64,000 bases of DNA from Chitinophaga sp. LS1 (GTDB taxonomy: Bacteria > Bacteroidota > Bacteroidia > Chitinophagales > Chitinophagaceae), in assembly GCF_034274695.1 (NCBI RefSeq), contig NZ_CP128362.1, positions 1,922,001-1,986,000 on the forward strand, given 5' to 3'. Below are positions 1 through 8,462 of this stretch, piece after piece. Under the pieces are notes generated by a model. The model saw nothing but the letters and a program-made list of their open reading frames with translations. It searched no databases and was not told the DNA's origin. The translations under genes and the position numbers were made by a program. Numbering within the stretch: position 1 is the stretch's first letter; each line of letters opens with the position of its first letter.

Positions 1-788
1 TTATCAGTGCCTCTCAGAGTAGTTCGGAGGATAGCCTACATTTTATATTCGATACAGGCGCCGAAGCCAGCACGCTGAGTAACGAAACGGCTAAAAAGCT
101 GAAACTCGAAACCAAAGAAGATGGGGGACTGAGTGGCACCGACGATATTGTAGTCAGGGTACCCACCTCCACGATCAATCTGCTCTATTTTGGGAAGGCC
201 CGATTACCGCTGGTAAAAGTGTATTTAGAACCGCTGCAGGAATTCAAAAAATCGCCTATTCATATCGACGGCATTATTGGCGTGGACCTGATCAAAATGT
301 TCATCGTCCAGATTGACTATACCAACTCCCGGATCTTACTATATCGTCAGGGCAAAACACCAATGAGCGTACCTGGCAAGCGCCTGCCCATGACGCTGAA
401 TTTTGATACTCCTGTCATAGAAGCTGTGATAGAACTGCCTGATGGCCGATCCCTGGGTAGCCGTTACCACTTCATTACCGGTGGTGATTACGGTATTCTG
501 TTTAACTGGCCTTTCGTTGAAAAATACCACCTAAGAGAGGTTCTGCCCATCGTCGGTACAGACAAGGTAGGAGACCTGTACCAGCAACTCACTTACCTCA
601 ATACCATCATTCCTTACCTGGCCTTTGGCGCTGTACGCATGGAAAAGGTCTCCGGTAGTTACTGTAAGGAGGTGAATGACGTAGGCGGATTAACAGAAGT
701 GGCCGGTTCCATTGGCTCTTATATCTGGTCACAATTCCGCACCATTACCATCAACTATAAACAACGGGAAATCTACCTCGATAAATAA
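1..788 (+). CDS. Retropepsin-like aspartic protease, 5' end outside window
   Basis: The frame is open from base 3 to the stop at 786-788, so the true start lies left of the window; the GTG at 219 is internal. Near bases 45-75 the frame reads FIFDTGAEAST, the catalytic Asp loop of retropepsin/pepsin-fold aspartic proteases, followed by the usual hydrophobic strand. A second half-motif around bases 475-500 reads FITGGDYGIL: it has the position and hydrophobic context of a second DTG loop, but the Asp is replaced. Single-lobe members of the family act as dimers; if this is a two-lobe protein, the second lobe looks degenerate. Bacteroidota carry many such secreted aspartyl protease family proteins of unknown substrate. 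The signal peptide cannot be seen here. The family call is fairly safe; activity is uncertain. Confidence 0.75.
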   Translation, partial: ISASQSSSEDSLHFIFDTGAEASTLSNETAKKLKLETKEDGGLSGTDDIVVRVPTSTINLLYFGKARLPLVKVYLEPLQEFKKSPIHIDGIIGVDLIKMFIVQIDYTNSRILLYRQGKTPMSVPGKRLPMTLNFDTPVIEAVIELPDGRSLGSRYHFITGGDYGILFNWPFVEKYHLREVLPIVGTDKVGDLYQQLTYLNTIIPYLAFGAVRMEKVSGSYCKEVNDVGGLTEVAGSIGSYIWSQFRTITINYKQREIYLDK

Positions 789-873
789 GTATTTAGCCTG
801 CCTTTGGCAAAATCAATATGGACATTCCTCTTTATTTTTAATACCTTAACTTGCAGTTCTCATAAATAGGAAT

Positions 874-2109
874 ATGATCCATTATAATAAATTCACTTTA
901 GCCAATGGCCTGCGCGTGATTGTGCATGAAGACCATACCACGCCAATGGCAGTGTTAAATGTTATGTACGATGTGGGCTCCCGCGATGAAGATGCTGACA
1001 AGACAGGATTTGCGCACTTATTCGAACACCTGATGTTTGGCGGCTCTGTCAACATCCCGGAATATGATGAACCGCTTCAGATGGCCGGTGGTGAAAACAA
1101 CGCTTACACGACCAGTGACCTGACCAACTACTACATTCAACTTCCCGCAGAAAATATAGAAACAGCTTTCTGGCTGGAAAGCGACCGTATGCTCTCCCTG
1201 GCATTCAGCGAAAAGAGTCTGGATGTACAGCGCAAGGTTGTATGCGAAGAGTTCAAGGAACATTACATCAACAAACCTTACGGCGACATCTGGCACAAGA
1301 TGCGTGACCTGGCTTACGCTGTGCATCCCTACAAATGGATGACCATCGGAAAGGAACTGGCACACATTGAAAATGCAAAACTGGACGATGTAAAAAGTTT
1401 CTTCTTCAAATATTACCGTCCGGTCAATGCCATTCTGGTAGTAGCAGGAAAAGTGACCACCTCCCAGGTAAAAGCGCTGGCAGAAAAATGGTTCGGCGAT
1501 ATTCCTGCAGGAGAGCCTATTCAACGTAATATTCCGCAGGAACCGGCACAACAGGGTGCGCACAAACTGGAAGTAAAAGCCAATGTACCACTGGATGCCC
1601 TGTACAAATGTTATCATATGCCGGGTCGTTTGGACAAGGACTATTACTCAATCGATCTGATCTCTGATATTCTGGGTGGCGGCGCTTCTTCCCGTCTGCA
1701 CCAGGTACTGGTAAAAGAGAAAAAACTCTTCAGTAATATTGATTGTTATCATTTCGGCACGCTGGATGCAGGTTTGTTCACCATCGAGGGCAAACTGGTA
1801 AAAGGCGTGAAGATGAAAGATGCTGAAAAAGCGATACAGGAAGAGCTGGATAAAGTACGACAGGAAATCATCCCTGAAAGAGAGCTGCAAAAAGTGAAAA
1901 ACCGCGTGGAAAGCATGCTCGCTTTTGAAGACATGGGACTTTTGAACAGAGCGAATAACCTCGCATTCTATGAGCTGATGGGCGATGCCTCGCTCATGAA
2001 TGCGGAATTCAGCAACTACGAAGCGGTAACTGCCGAGCAAATGCACAAACAGGCAGCTATACTCTTTGACGAGAAGAACTCAAATACTATTTACTATTAC
2101 GCAGGCTAA
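874..2109 (+). CDS. M16 family zinc metallopeptidase, catalytic subunit
   Basis: 411 residues, the usual length of a single M16B subunit. The inverted zinc motif HLFEH lies at residues 48-52 (His48 and His52 as ligands, Glu51 as general base), with a Glu in VVCEEFKEH near residue 125 in the expected place for the third ligand. No signal peptide is visible, so it may be cytoplasmic or periplasmic by an unseen route. The next gene starts 15 bp after the stop on the same strand and encodes the non-catalytic partner, so the two probably form the two-chain clamshell peptidase known from mitochondrial-processing-peptidase-like bacterial enzymes, degrading short unfolded peptides. Substrate is unknown. 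Confidence 0.92.
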   Translation: MIHYNKFTLANGLRVIVHEDHTTPMAVLNVMYDVGSRDEDADKTGFAHLFEHLMFGGSVNIPEYDEPLQMAGGENNAYTTSDLTNYYIQLPAENIETAFWLESDRMLSLAFSEKSLDVQRKVVCEEFKEHYINKPYGDIWHKMRDLAYAVHPYKWMTIGKELAHIENAKLDDVKSFFFKYYRPVNAILVVAGKVTTSQVKALAEKWFGDIPAGEPIQRNIPQEPAQQGAHKLEVKANVPLDALYKCYHMPGRLDKDYYSIDLISDILGGGASSRLHQVLVKEKKLFSNIDCYHFGTLDAGLFTIEGKLVKGVKMKDAEKAIQEELDKVRQEIIPERELQKVKNRVESMLAFEDMGLLNRANNLAFYELMGDASLMNAEFSNYEAVTAEQMHKQAAILFDEKNSNTIYYYAG

Positions 2110-2124
2110 TATTCACTAAGATTA

Positions 2125-3408
2125 ATGATAAATCGTAAACTCGCCCCTGAGATAAAAGATGCCGTTGATTTTGAAGTCGCACTGAAACCGTATGAGAAAT
2201 TCACACTGGATAATGGCATCCCAGTATACGTTATTGAATCGGATGAACAGGAAACCTTGCAGCTGGAAATGGTATTTCCCGCAGGTAGCTGGTACGAATC
2301 AGAAAACCTCATTGCGTCTGCTTCCAACTTCCTGATGAAGAATGGAGCCGGTAAGCATTCTGCACTGCAAATAAATGAAAGTATCGATTACTTTGGGGCT
2401 TACCTGAACAGGAGCTGCCACCATGAATTTGGTACTTACACCCTTCACTGTCTGACCAAAAGCTTTTCTTCCCTGCTGCCTACGCTGCAGGAAGTGATAC
2501 TGGATCCGGCTTTTTCTGAAGAAGAACTGGCCACTTTCCAGCAGAACATGAAGCAAAGGCTGGCGGTGAATCTGCAGAAATGTGATTTCGTAGCGAACAG
2601 GCATATTGACAAATACCTGTTTGGAGAATTTCATCCTTATGGCCGCGTGAGCAGCATGGAGGCATACGATGCCCTGCAGACAGAAACGTTGAGAGCTTTC
2701 TATCAGCAACATTACACTTACAATAACTGCCGCATATTCGTGGCTGGCAAACTACCGGATCAATTGATCCCTCAGCTGAACCAATACTTTGGTACCACCA
2801 AATGGAATGGAGAAGCGACGATCATCAAACCGGAAATTTCCATCATGCCGGCGGAAGAAAAAAAATTCCGCATTTTCAATGATGAGAATGGGGTACAGGG
2901 TGCTGTGCGTATAGCACGTCATTTCCCTAATCGCTACCATCCTGATTATTCGAAGATGATGGTATTGAACACCATTTTCGGCGGTTACTTTGGTTCCCGC
3001 CTGATGAGCAATATCCGTGAGGAGAAAGGTTATACCTATGGTATTTCTTCGCAGGTATACAATTTCCGCCAGGCAAGTGCTATCAATATCCATACGGAAG
3101 CTGGCAGAGATGTGTGCGAAGCAACGATTGAAGAGATCTATAAGGAGATGCGCATCATGCAGGATGAAGTGGTGGATGAGGAGGAAATGGCGCTGGTACG
3201 GAACTTCATGATCGGGTCTATTTTGGGTGACCTGGATGGAGCTTTCCAGATTATACAGCGCTGGAAGAACCTGATCCTCAATGACCTGGATGAGAATTAC
3301 TTCTATAATAATATCAAGACGATCAAGACGATTTCAGCGGAAGAACTGCATGTGTTAGCTAAGCAGTATTTCAAGCCGGAAGATTGGTATGAGTTGGTAG
3401 TTATTTAA
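2125..3408 (+). CDS. M16 family peptidase-like, inactive substrate-binding partner
   Basis: 427 residues with the M16 fold, but at the place of the zinc motif it reads ASNFLMKNGAG (around residues 66-76), so all zinc ligands are lost. It keeps the C-terminal R/Y signature (GSRLMSNIREEKGYTYG, about residues 290-306), which in two-chain M16B enzymes binds substrate carboxylates for the partner's zinc site. Together with the upstream subunit, which has HxxEH, this is the classic split of catalytic and R/Y subunits. Co-transcription is likely from the 15-bp gap. A tandem pair of strong hairpins follows the stop directly. Confidence 0.9.
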   Translation: MINRKLAPEIKDAVDFEVALKPYEKFTLDNGIPVYVIESDEQETLQLEMVFPAGSWYESENLIASASNFLMKNGAGKHSALQINESIDYFGAYLNRSCHHEFGTYTLHCLTKSFSSLLPTLQEVILDPAFSEEELATFQQNMKQRLAVNLQKCDFVANRHIDKYLFGEFHPYGRVSSMEAYDALQTETLRAFYQQHYTYNNCRIFVAGKLPDQLIPQLNQYFGTTKWNGEATIIKPEISIMPAEEKKFRIFNDENGVQGAVRIARHFPNRYHPDYSKMMVLNTIFGGYFGSRLMSNIREEKGYTYGISSQVYNFRQASAINIHTEAGRDVCEATIEEIYKEMRIMQDEVVDEEEMALVRNFMIGSILGDLDGAFQIIQRWKNLILNDLDENYFYNNIKTIKTISAEELHVLAKQYFKPEDWYELVVI

Positions 3409-3491
3409 AAATAAAATGGGTGGTCTTTCAGACCACCCATTTTATTTTCCAGCAAAAAGAGGTTGGGCCAAAGGCCCAACCTCTTTTTGCT
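3408..3491. terminator. Twin triloop hairpins after the M16 pair
   Basis: Two perfect hairpins in tandem. The first has 19-bp arms 3408-3426 and 3430-3448 with loop TTC; the second has 19-bp arms 3451-3469 and 3473-3491 with loop AAA. The arms are A-rich on the outer left and T-rich on the outer right, as in bidirectional intrinsic terminators. Same stem length and loop size, unrelated sequences. Confidence 0.85.
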
Positions 3492-3527
3492 TTTTAGATC
3501 CCGAAAAATAGTATTATCATTTTTTAC

Positions 3528-3535
3528 TATATTTG
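3528..3535 (+). promoter_or_regulatory. Candidate -7 box TATATTTG
   Basis: TATATTTG fits the Bacteroidota -7 consensus TAnnTTTG and lies 18 nt before the ATG at 3554. No clear -33 TTTG was seen at the usual distance. Confidence 0.5.
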
Positions 3536-3553
3536 TATACCTAATCATATCTT

Positions 3554-3964
3554 ATGAAATTACTTTTACTATGCCTGCCATTGTGCATAACTCTGACCGT
3601 ATTTGGACAAACCAGAAAAACAGCTGTAGACTCTATTGAATTACGCTATCAGGAATGTTTAAGTCAGGGAGGAAACTCTTATAACTGTGCACTGGCCTAC
3701 TATCAGGAAATGGATAGCCTCCTCGCCGCCGTTTACAATCAGGTCTACAATAATCTGGACAATCCCCGCCGCGAAACTTTAGAAATCGCTCAGGCTCAAT
3801 GGACAGAAAAGAAAGAAGCCTATTTCAAAGACATCGAAGTCCGTGCTGAAAAGAAAAGACCGCAGACCCTCGCAGGTCTGGACGACGATATGATCCTCAC
3901 AGACAACAAAGCTGCATACCTGAAACACAGAGTGATAGAGCTACTCAAGAGCATCCATTCTTAA
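3554..3964 (+). CDS. Secreted LprI/DUF1311-like protein
   Basis: 136 residues beginning with a clear signal peptide (MKLLLLCLPLCITLTVFGQ). The mature part has the spaced pattern of the DUF1311 / lysozyme-inhibitor LprI N-terminal family: two Cys near the start (ECLSQGG...NCALAYYQEMD), then a helix with LLAAVYNQVYNNL and an AQAQWTEKKEAYFKD segment. Family members are small periplasmic helical proteins, some inhibiting lysozyme; function here is not shown. Its stop codon abuts the stop of the convergent YitT gene with no gap and no terminator between them. Confidence 0.65.
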   Translation: MKLLLLCLPLCITLTVFGQTRKTAVDSIELRYQECLSQGGNSYNCALAYYQEMDSLLAAVYNQVYNNLDNPRRETLEIAQAQWTEKKEAYFKDIEVRAEKKRPQTLAGLDDDMILTDNKAAYLKHRVIELLKSIHS

Positions 3965-4855
3965 TTAATGATGGGTGGCCCGGCGCTTGATCATGCCACC
4001 CTTTGTATCATTGATATTGTGTTGCACTATAAATGCTTTTTCATCTATTTTCTCTATTTCGTCAATGATTTTGTGCACTTCCAGGCGGGTAACCACGGTG
4101 TAGATAATATCAATATCCTTATCCACTGAACCACGCTTACCATAACCACTTTGTCCCTTGAATACGGTCACGCCTTTCCTCAGGGTCAGCGTCAATGTTT
4201 TGCGCACCAGTTCACTTTCATTGGAGATAATCGTGAGGGCGATGTATTCTTCAAAACCGGAGATTACATAGTCTACCGTTTTGGAAGCAGCCAGGTAAGT
4301 CAGTATCGCATACAGTGCTGTTTCAATATTAATGAGGATCGCCGCTACACTGAAGATGACCAGGTTGAAGTACATAATCACTTCTCCCATGGACAGCACT
4401 GTCTTGCGGTTGATGTAAAGGGCCAGTACTTCCGTACCATCCAATACGGCACCGCCTCTTACTGACAAGCCGATTCCGGCGCCTAAGAAGAAACCGCCGA
4501 AAATAGCGATCAGCAGGTGGTCGCTGGTGATAGTTGGTACTTTGATAAATACGAGGGCACAGGCCAATCCCACAATGGCACACATGGCCTTGATGGTAAA
4601 TTCAACAGAAAGCTGCTTGTAAGCCAGTAATATAAAAGGGATATTAATGATGACCAGAAGTACGGAAATATTCCATCCGGTTAGTCGGTTGATAAGCAGT
4701 GAAATACCCGTTACGCCTCCATCCAGAAATTCATTGGGCAATAGAAACCCCTTTAGGCCAACGGCGGCCAGCAGCACCCCGATGGTAATCAGGGCGATGT
4801 CCTGCAGGTTCTGGATCAGGTTAATTCGGGCGCGGGTTTCCTTAGTGTTCGGCAT
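3965..4855 (-). CDS. YitT family membrane protein with C-terminal DUF2179
   Basis: 296 residues. The first two thirds hold about five to six hydrophobic helices with the YitT/DUF161 signature GFLLPNEFLDGGVTGISLL near residue 35. The C-terminal 70-80 residues (VTVFKGQSGYGKRG ... IDIIYTVVTRLEVHKI) match DUF2179, a small ferredoxin-like cytosolic domain. This two-domain layout is the standard full-length form. The transport or signalling role of the family is unknown. It lies 47 bp downstream of the arginase-family gene on the same strand and may be its operon partner. Confidence 0.88.
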   Translation of the reverse strand: MPNTKETRARINLIQNLQDIALITIGVLLAAVGLKGFLLPNEFLDGGVTGISLLINRLTGWNISVLLVIINIPFILLAYKQLSVEFTIKAMCAIVGLACALVFIKVPTITSDHLLIAIFGGFFLGAGIGLSVRGGAVLDGTEVLALYINRKTVLSMGEVIMYFNLVIFSVAAILINIETALYAILTYLAASKTVDYVISGFEEYIALTIISNESELVRKTLTLTLRKGVTVFKGQSGYGKRGSVDKDIDIIYTVVTRLEVHKIIDEIEKIDEKAFIVQHNINDTKGGMIKRRATHH

Positions 4856-4902
4856 GATAGGTACGATTTAATTACTATTATTTTCATTGCCGTTCGTGGT
4901 GT

Positions 4903-6066
4903 TTACATCCGCTCCTGGTGGCGCAACCATCTCTCCGGGATCTCATTATTGCTCGCCAGCAGGTAATCGTTATAGGCACAGGGTAAGAATTCTTTCCCAG
5001 GCATCTGCATCCACCAGCGCCCGGTCTTTTTACTTTTCAGGAATACGGTTTCAATGTCCCCGCATACAATATTAAACTCCCAGAATGCTTCGCGGTCCTG
5101 CAGCACGGCTTCTTTATGCCGGATAGCTACGCCATCCATAAAGTACCACATCATCTGACCAATCTGTTTAGCCGTCAGCTGGTTTCTATCCTTTTCAGGA
5201 CGATAACCATAAATGCCGAAGGAACTCAGTCGGGCGCTCATACCTGCATAGCGGGAGAGCACACAGGCCTCATCGCCAGCCAACCCATTAGGGGAGAGGG
5301 TATTAGCAGGAGCATCGGAGTTTTTAATGACATTGATATCCAGGCTCAGCATATCTGTGTTCCGCAGCACCGGTTCCATCTCGTCCATGTTTTCTCTCAC
5401 CTTGCCCAGGCGGTAGCAATCGAACCGGAGTTTATCCAGTGTTTCCAGCATCCGGGGATGTACATAGAAACTCTGAAAACCGAGGTGATTGTAATGACGG
5501 ATGTAGTTGGGTTGTTCGGTGAACATTTCCATGAGGAAGCTGTCTGCCGGGATTGTTGAATCTTCTTTGAGGTCTATCAACGCATCGGCCACGGTGGCTT
5601 CTATCACATATTTCTGCGTTGCGTAAGCCTTGTATTGAGCATAGGTCAGGTCGTGAGAACCGCCCAGGATCATGACTGTTTTTTGGGAGTTAACCAGTTC
5701 GGCCACTACTGTTTTCAGACCGGCATAGGTATCAGTGAGTTCAATACCAGGGCGCAGGTTACCGATATCGGCGATCTTCACTTCTTTGTGCCAGTAGAAG
5801 AGGTTGAAGAATTCACGGCGGATGGCATCTGCAGCATCCGGCCCTTTTTTGCCGGGTCCATATCCGCGCTCATCAGCAGCACCTACTAATATAATGTCAG
5901 CCGCATCCAGATCAGGAATGTTTCCAGCTTCATAGCAATCACAGATGGCACCGATCTGGTACTCATCATATTCCAGTTCATTGTTCAGGTCTGCTTTTGA
6001 GATGGGAATCAGGTAATCGTGAAGTTGCGCGAAGTCTGCCATCAATAGAAATTTGTTTGCTCGCAA
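4903..6066 (-). CDS. Arginase-fold (formimidoylglutamase-like) protein, divergent metal site
   Basis: 387 residues with ureohydrolase hallmarks in order: DIILVGAADERGYGPG (about 57-72), MILGGSHDLTYAQ, ADALIDLKEDS, and LSLDINVIKNSDAP. In active arginases and agmatinases these correspond to GGxH, DAHxD and SxDxDxxDP. Here the His of DAHxD is Leu (DALID) and the second Asp of DxD is Asn (DIN), so two of the six usual Mn ligands are missing. Bacteroidota proteins of this type are commonly labelled formimidoylglutamase, but no hut gene is nearby. It may bind one metal, use another chemistry, or be a non-catalytic paralogue. Confidence 0.75.
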   Translation of the reverse strand: MRANKFLLMADFAQLHDYLIPISKADLNNELEYDEYQIGAICDCYEAGNIPDLDAADIILVGAADERGYGPGKKGPDAADAIRREFFNLFYWHKEVKIADIGNLRPGIELTDTYAGLKTVVAELVNSQKTVMILGGSHDLTYAQYKAYATQKYVIEATVADALIDLKEDSTIPADSFLMEMFTEQPNYIRHYNHLGFQSFYVHPRMLETLDKLRFDCYRLGKVRENMDEMEPVLRNTDMLSLDINVIKNSDAPANTLSPNGLAGDEACVLSRYAGMSARLSSFGIYGYRPEKDRNQLTAKQIGQMMWYFMDGVAIRHKEAVLQDREAFWEFNIVCGDIETVFLKSKKTGRWWMQMPGKEFLPCAYNDYLLASNNEIPERWLRHQERM

Positions 6067-6211
6067 ACCTACGAATCAATTGTGAATTAACGACAAACGT
6101 GAATAAAGATAGTAATCGGCTATGTTAGTGATACACGTAGCAATGCCTGACTGATGACATCAGGGTGTAGAGTGACGACCTGCCTGCCACTACAATTGAA
6201 CTGTCTGGTAT

Positions 6212-6460
6212 TTAGTTCTTATGTATGATGAATTCAAAAGGTTTGACTTCTTGTCTTGATAATGCTTTTTGCAGTACTGGACGCTTGCTGGTGATTTTGT
6301 TCCTGTTACAATCAGCCACTTCCATTACGTTACATAGATAGTCCATTGTTTCTACCATGGATAGCATTTCGTTAATCTGTCTTACTGCATTTTGAATTTG
6401 TTTCTCGCTGTACCTGTCTTCATGCAGGACAAACAATAAATCCCTTTCAACCTGTTTCAT
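6212..6460 (-). CDS. Small hypothetical protein (82 aa)
   Basis: A short ATG-started frame on the minus strand encoding a mixed-charge, probably helical protein (Lys/Glu/Asp-rich N-terminal 40 residues, then VMEVADCNRNK and a basic tail). No family was recognised. It lies between the arginase-like gene and a gene-poor stretch, with no clear ribosome binding site. It could be a genuine small orphan or chance. Confidence 0.4.
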   Translation of the reverse strand: MKQVERDLLFVLHEDRYSEKQIQNAVRQINEMLSMVETMDYLCNVMEVADCNRNKITSKRPVLQKALSRQEVKPFEFIIHKN

Positions 6461-6836
6461 TAGAATAAATTGATTGTTCCCCTAAATGTTGTTTAAAGGC
6501 GTTTTCAGTAGGCGTAAGTGATTTGGTGTGCTCAACAACTGGATGTACAAGGTCTTTAATATGCGCGGGAACGATCCGGCTATTCTCAATAAAGATCAGT
6601 GCATGCGTTTTTTATTCATAGTAGGACATCCGCAATCGTTTTTCTTTAAAACTTTACAGCTCTGTCCGATTATACTGATTGTAGCGCAAAGAAGAAAGAT
6701 AGTCAGCCATTTATTTGATTTCATACTCTATGTTGTTTCCTCAAAAATGTTATAGATGCCAGTCTGTACGAGAGTTTACCTTTTCTTAACAGTGCGCATT
6801 TCTAAATTAAGCTAATTTCGTAAAAATTTCAAATAT
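6461..6836. other. Gene-poor intergenic stretch
   Basis: 376 bp without a convincing gene. A GTG-started frame at 6528-6755 has poor composition and was not accepted. The right part (6780-6836) is AT-rich and should hold the promoter of the downstream glycosyltransferase; I see no exact TAnnTTTG box. Confidence 0.5.
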
Positions 6837-7931
6837 TTGCCTACAAAATCTGCGCGTAAAACAGTTCTGGTAGTCCCTCTGGACTGGGGATTAGGTCATG
6901 CAACCCGGGATATCCCTATCATTCACGAATTATTAAACGCAGGCTGTAATGTAGTTATTGCTGCCGAGGGGAAACATGCTGCCTTGTTAGGCCAGGAATT
7001 CCCACAGCTGACTATCCTGCCGCTTCCCGGATACCGCATCCAGTATGCTCAAAAGGGCTGGTTCTTTGGGCCGAAAATTATTCAGCAGATCCCTCAGATC
7101 ATCAAGTCTATCAAGTATGAGCAACGATGGCTGCAACAGGTTGTGAAGGAACACAACATCGATGCTGTCATCTCCGACAACCGCTTCGGCCTCTATCACC
7201 GGGACATCCCTACTGTTATTATCTCTCACCAGTTGTTGATCAAGACCCCGTTTGGCGGGATCATTGAGACCATTCTGCAAAAGATCAATTACAGCTACAT
7301 CCGCAGGTATGGTGCCTGCTGGATACCGGACTATGCCGGCTCCAACAACCTTTCTGGTATATTGGGTCATCCAAAAGTGTTGCCTCCTAATACTACCTAT
7401 TTAGGTTGCCTCAGCCGTTTTGAGAACAGACCAGATGTGCCTAAAAAATACGATCTACTGGTCCTGATTTCAGGTCCTGAACCTCAACGTTCCAACCTGG
7501 AAAAAATGGTACTGGAACAAGTAGCAGCATTACCTATCAGTGCGCTGATCGTAAGTGGTAAACCAGGTACGCCTGAAACGAAACAGGTCACACCACGTAT
7601 TCAACAGGTAAACCACCTGAATGCAAAAGAATTGAATGAAGCAATGCTCGGGGCTGATATGGTGTTAAGCCGTTCTGGTTATACCACCCTCATGGACCTT
7701 GTAAAGCTGAATAAGAAAGCGATATTAGTACCCACACCGGGGCAGTCTGAGCAGGAATATCTGGGTAAGTTCCTGATGAAAAAAGGGTTCTTCTATAATG
7801 TGAATCAATCTGAATTCAGATTGGAGAAAGCATTGGAGGATATCAAAACATTTCCGTTCAAATCTTTTGAACATGAGGAAGATATGGAACAGTATAAACA
7901 AGTAGTCAGAAATTTTGCTGCCTCTTTATAA
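6837..7931 (+). CDS. MurG-like GT28-type glycosyltransferase
   Basis: 364 residues with a GT-B layout. The N-terminal half begins VLVVPLDWGLGHATRDIPI, with the glycine-rich GHATR loop seen in UDP-sugar enzymes of the MurG/GT28 superfamily. The C-terminal nucleotide-sugar half has ALIVSGKPG and then GADMVLSRSGYTTLMDLVKL ending in KKAILVPTPGQSEQEYL, the donor-binding signature. The start is probably TTG at 6837: the frame is closed by a TAA at 6813-6815 and no ATG lies before the conserved N-terminus. It stands alone, so the acceptor is unknown; it is not MurG itself. Confidence 0.82.
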   Translation: MPTKSARKTVLVVPLDWGLGHATRDIPIIHELLNAGCNVVIAAEGKHAALLGQEFPQLTILPLPGYRIQYAQKGWFFGPKIIQQIPQIIKSIKYEQRWLQQVVKEHNIDAVISDNRFGLYHRDIPTVIISHQLLIKTPFGGIIETILQKINYSYIRRYGACWIPDYAGSNNLSGILGHPKVLPPNTTYLGCLSRFENRPDVPKKYDLLVLISGPEPQRSNLEKMVLEQVAALPISALIVSGKPGTPETKQVTPRIQQVNHLNAKELNEAMLGADMVLSRSGYTTLMDLVKLNKKAILVPTPGQSEQEYLGKFLMKKGFFYNVNQSEFRLEKALEDIKTFPFKSFEHEEDMEQYKQVVRNFAASL

Positions 7932-7940
7932 ATGAAGATC

Positions 7941-8037
7941 AAAAATTCAGACGATTGCCTTCGGCAATCGTCTGAATTTTTATAGTTTTTGAAGTGTTGC
8001 GCCCAGAAGTCGCAACACTTCAAAAACTATAAAAATT
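7941..8037. terminator. Twin hairpins with overlapping arms between convergent genes
   Basis: First hairpin: perfect 19-bp arms 7941-7959 and 7963-7981, loop TTC. Second: perfect 21-bp arms 7981-8001 and 8011-8031, loop of 9 nt. The second can extend outward to 7975 and 8037, so it competes with the first for bases 7975-7981. Located between the glycosyltransferase (+) and the ArsC-like gene (-), so a bidirectional terminator is the simplest role. Confidence 0.85.
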
Positions 8038-8392
8038 ATTTTTTCGCAGCCGCTTCCAGCCCTTCTACATTCTTCTTATCATTCCCGATAAAGATCTCTT
8101 TCCCCACAATACTCACAGGCCTCTTCAAAAAAGAATATTCCTGCAGGATCAGATCATGATAATCTTTCTCCGTCAGCTCTTTTTCATGTAATCCCATAGG
8201 ACGATATTTCTGTGATCTGCGGCTAAACAACGCCTCATAACTTCCTGCCAGTTTATGCATCTCTTCCAGCTGCGCCGGTGTTATCTTCTCCGTCTTTATA
8301 TCCTGCAACTCAAACCCATTCTCCTTCGCCTTTACCGCATCTATAATCTTTTTACAGGTATTACAGGTCGACAGATGGTATATTTTTTTCAT
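8036..8392 (-). CDS. ArsC/Spx/MgsR family thioredoxin-fold protein
   Basis: 118 residues, full length for the ArsC/Spx family. It starts MKKIYHLSTCNTCKK, with a CNTC redox pair near residues 10-13, and has the conserved SRRSQKYRPMGL region and RPVSIVGKEIFIG near the C-terminus, where family members carry the RP(I/V) loop. Spx-type proteins bind RNA polymerase and ArsC-type proteins reduce arsenate; the CxxC resembles Spx/MgsR more than a lone-Cys ArsC. No arsenic genes are adjacent. Divergent from polA with a short shared promoter region. Confidence 0.85.
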   Translation of the reverse strand: MKKIYHLSTCNTCKKIIDAVKAKENGFELQDIKTEKITPAQLEEMHKLAGSYEALFSRRSQKYRPMGLHEKELTEKDYHDLILQEYSFLKRPVSIVGKEIFIGNDKKNVEGLEAAAKK

Positions 8393-8450
8393 GTGCGTTT
8401 CTTTGAGGGCAAAGATCCTAACTCAGGCGATATATTTCACAATTCATAGT

Positions 8451-8458
8451 TACTTTTG
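8451..8458 (+). promoter_or_regulatory. TACTTTTG -7-like box directly before polA
   Basis: TACTTTTG matches TAnnTTTG but ends only 4 nt before the polA ATG at 8463. If used, the transcript would be leaderless or nearly so. It may be a chance match. Confidence 0.3.
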
Positions 8459-8462
8459 GCAG

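Noticed and set aside
1018..1617. 199-residue minus-strand frame opposite the M16 gene
   Set aside because: Shadow of a clearly coding plus-strand gene; the same applies to the long antisense frames in gltB (25718-26842, 28166-29005), polA and tamB.
3408..3491. REP/MITE-type mobile repeat as explanation of the twin hairpins
   Set aside because: The hairpins at different places share no sequence, only geometry, and show no target-site duplications.
6528..6755. 75-residue GTG-started frame
   Set aside because: Odd composition (many Phe/Ile/Leu without membrane pattern), no ribosome binding site or family likeness, in AT-rich intergenic DNA.
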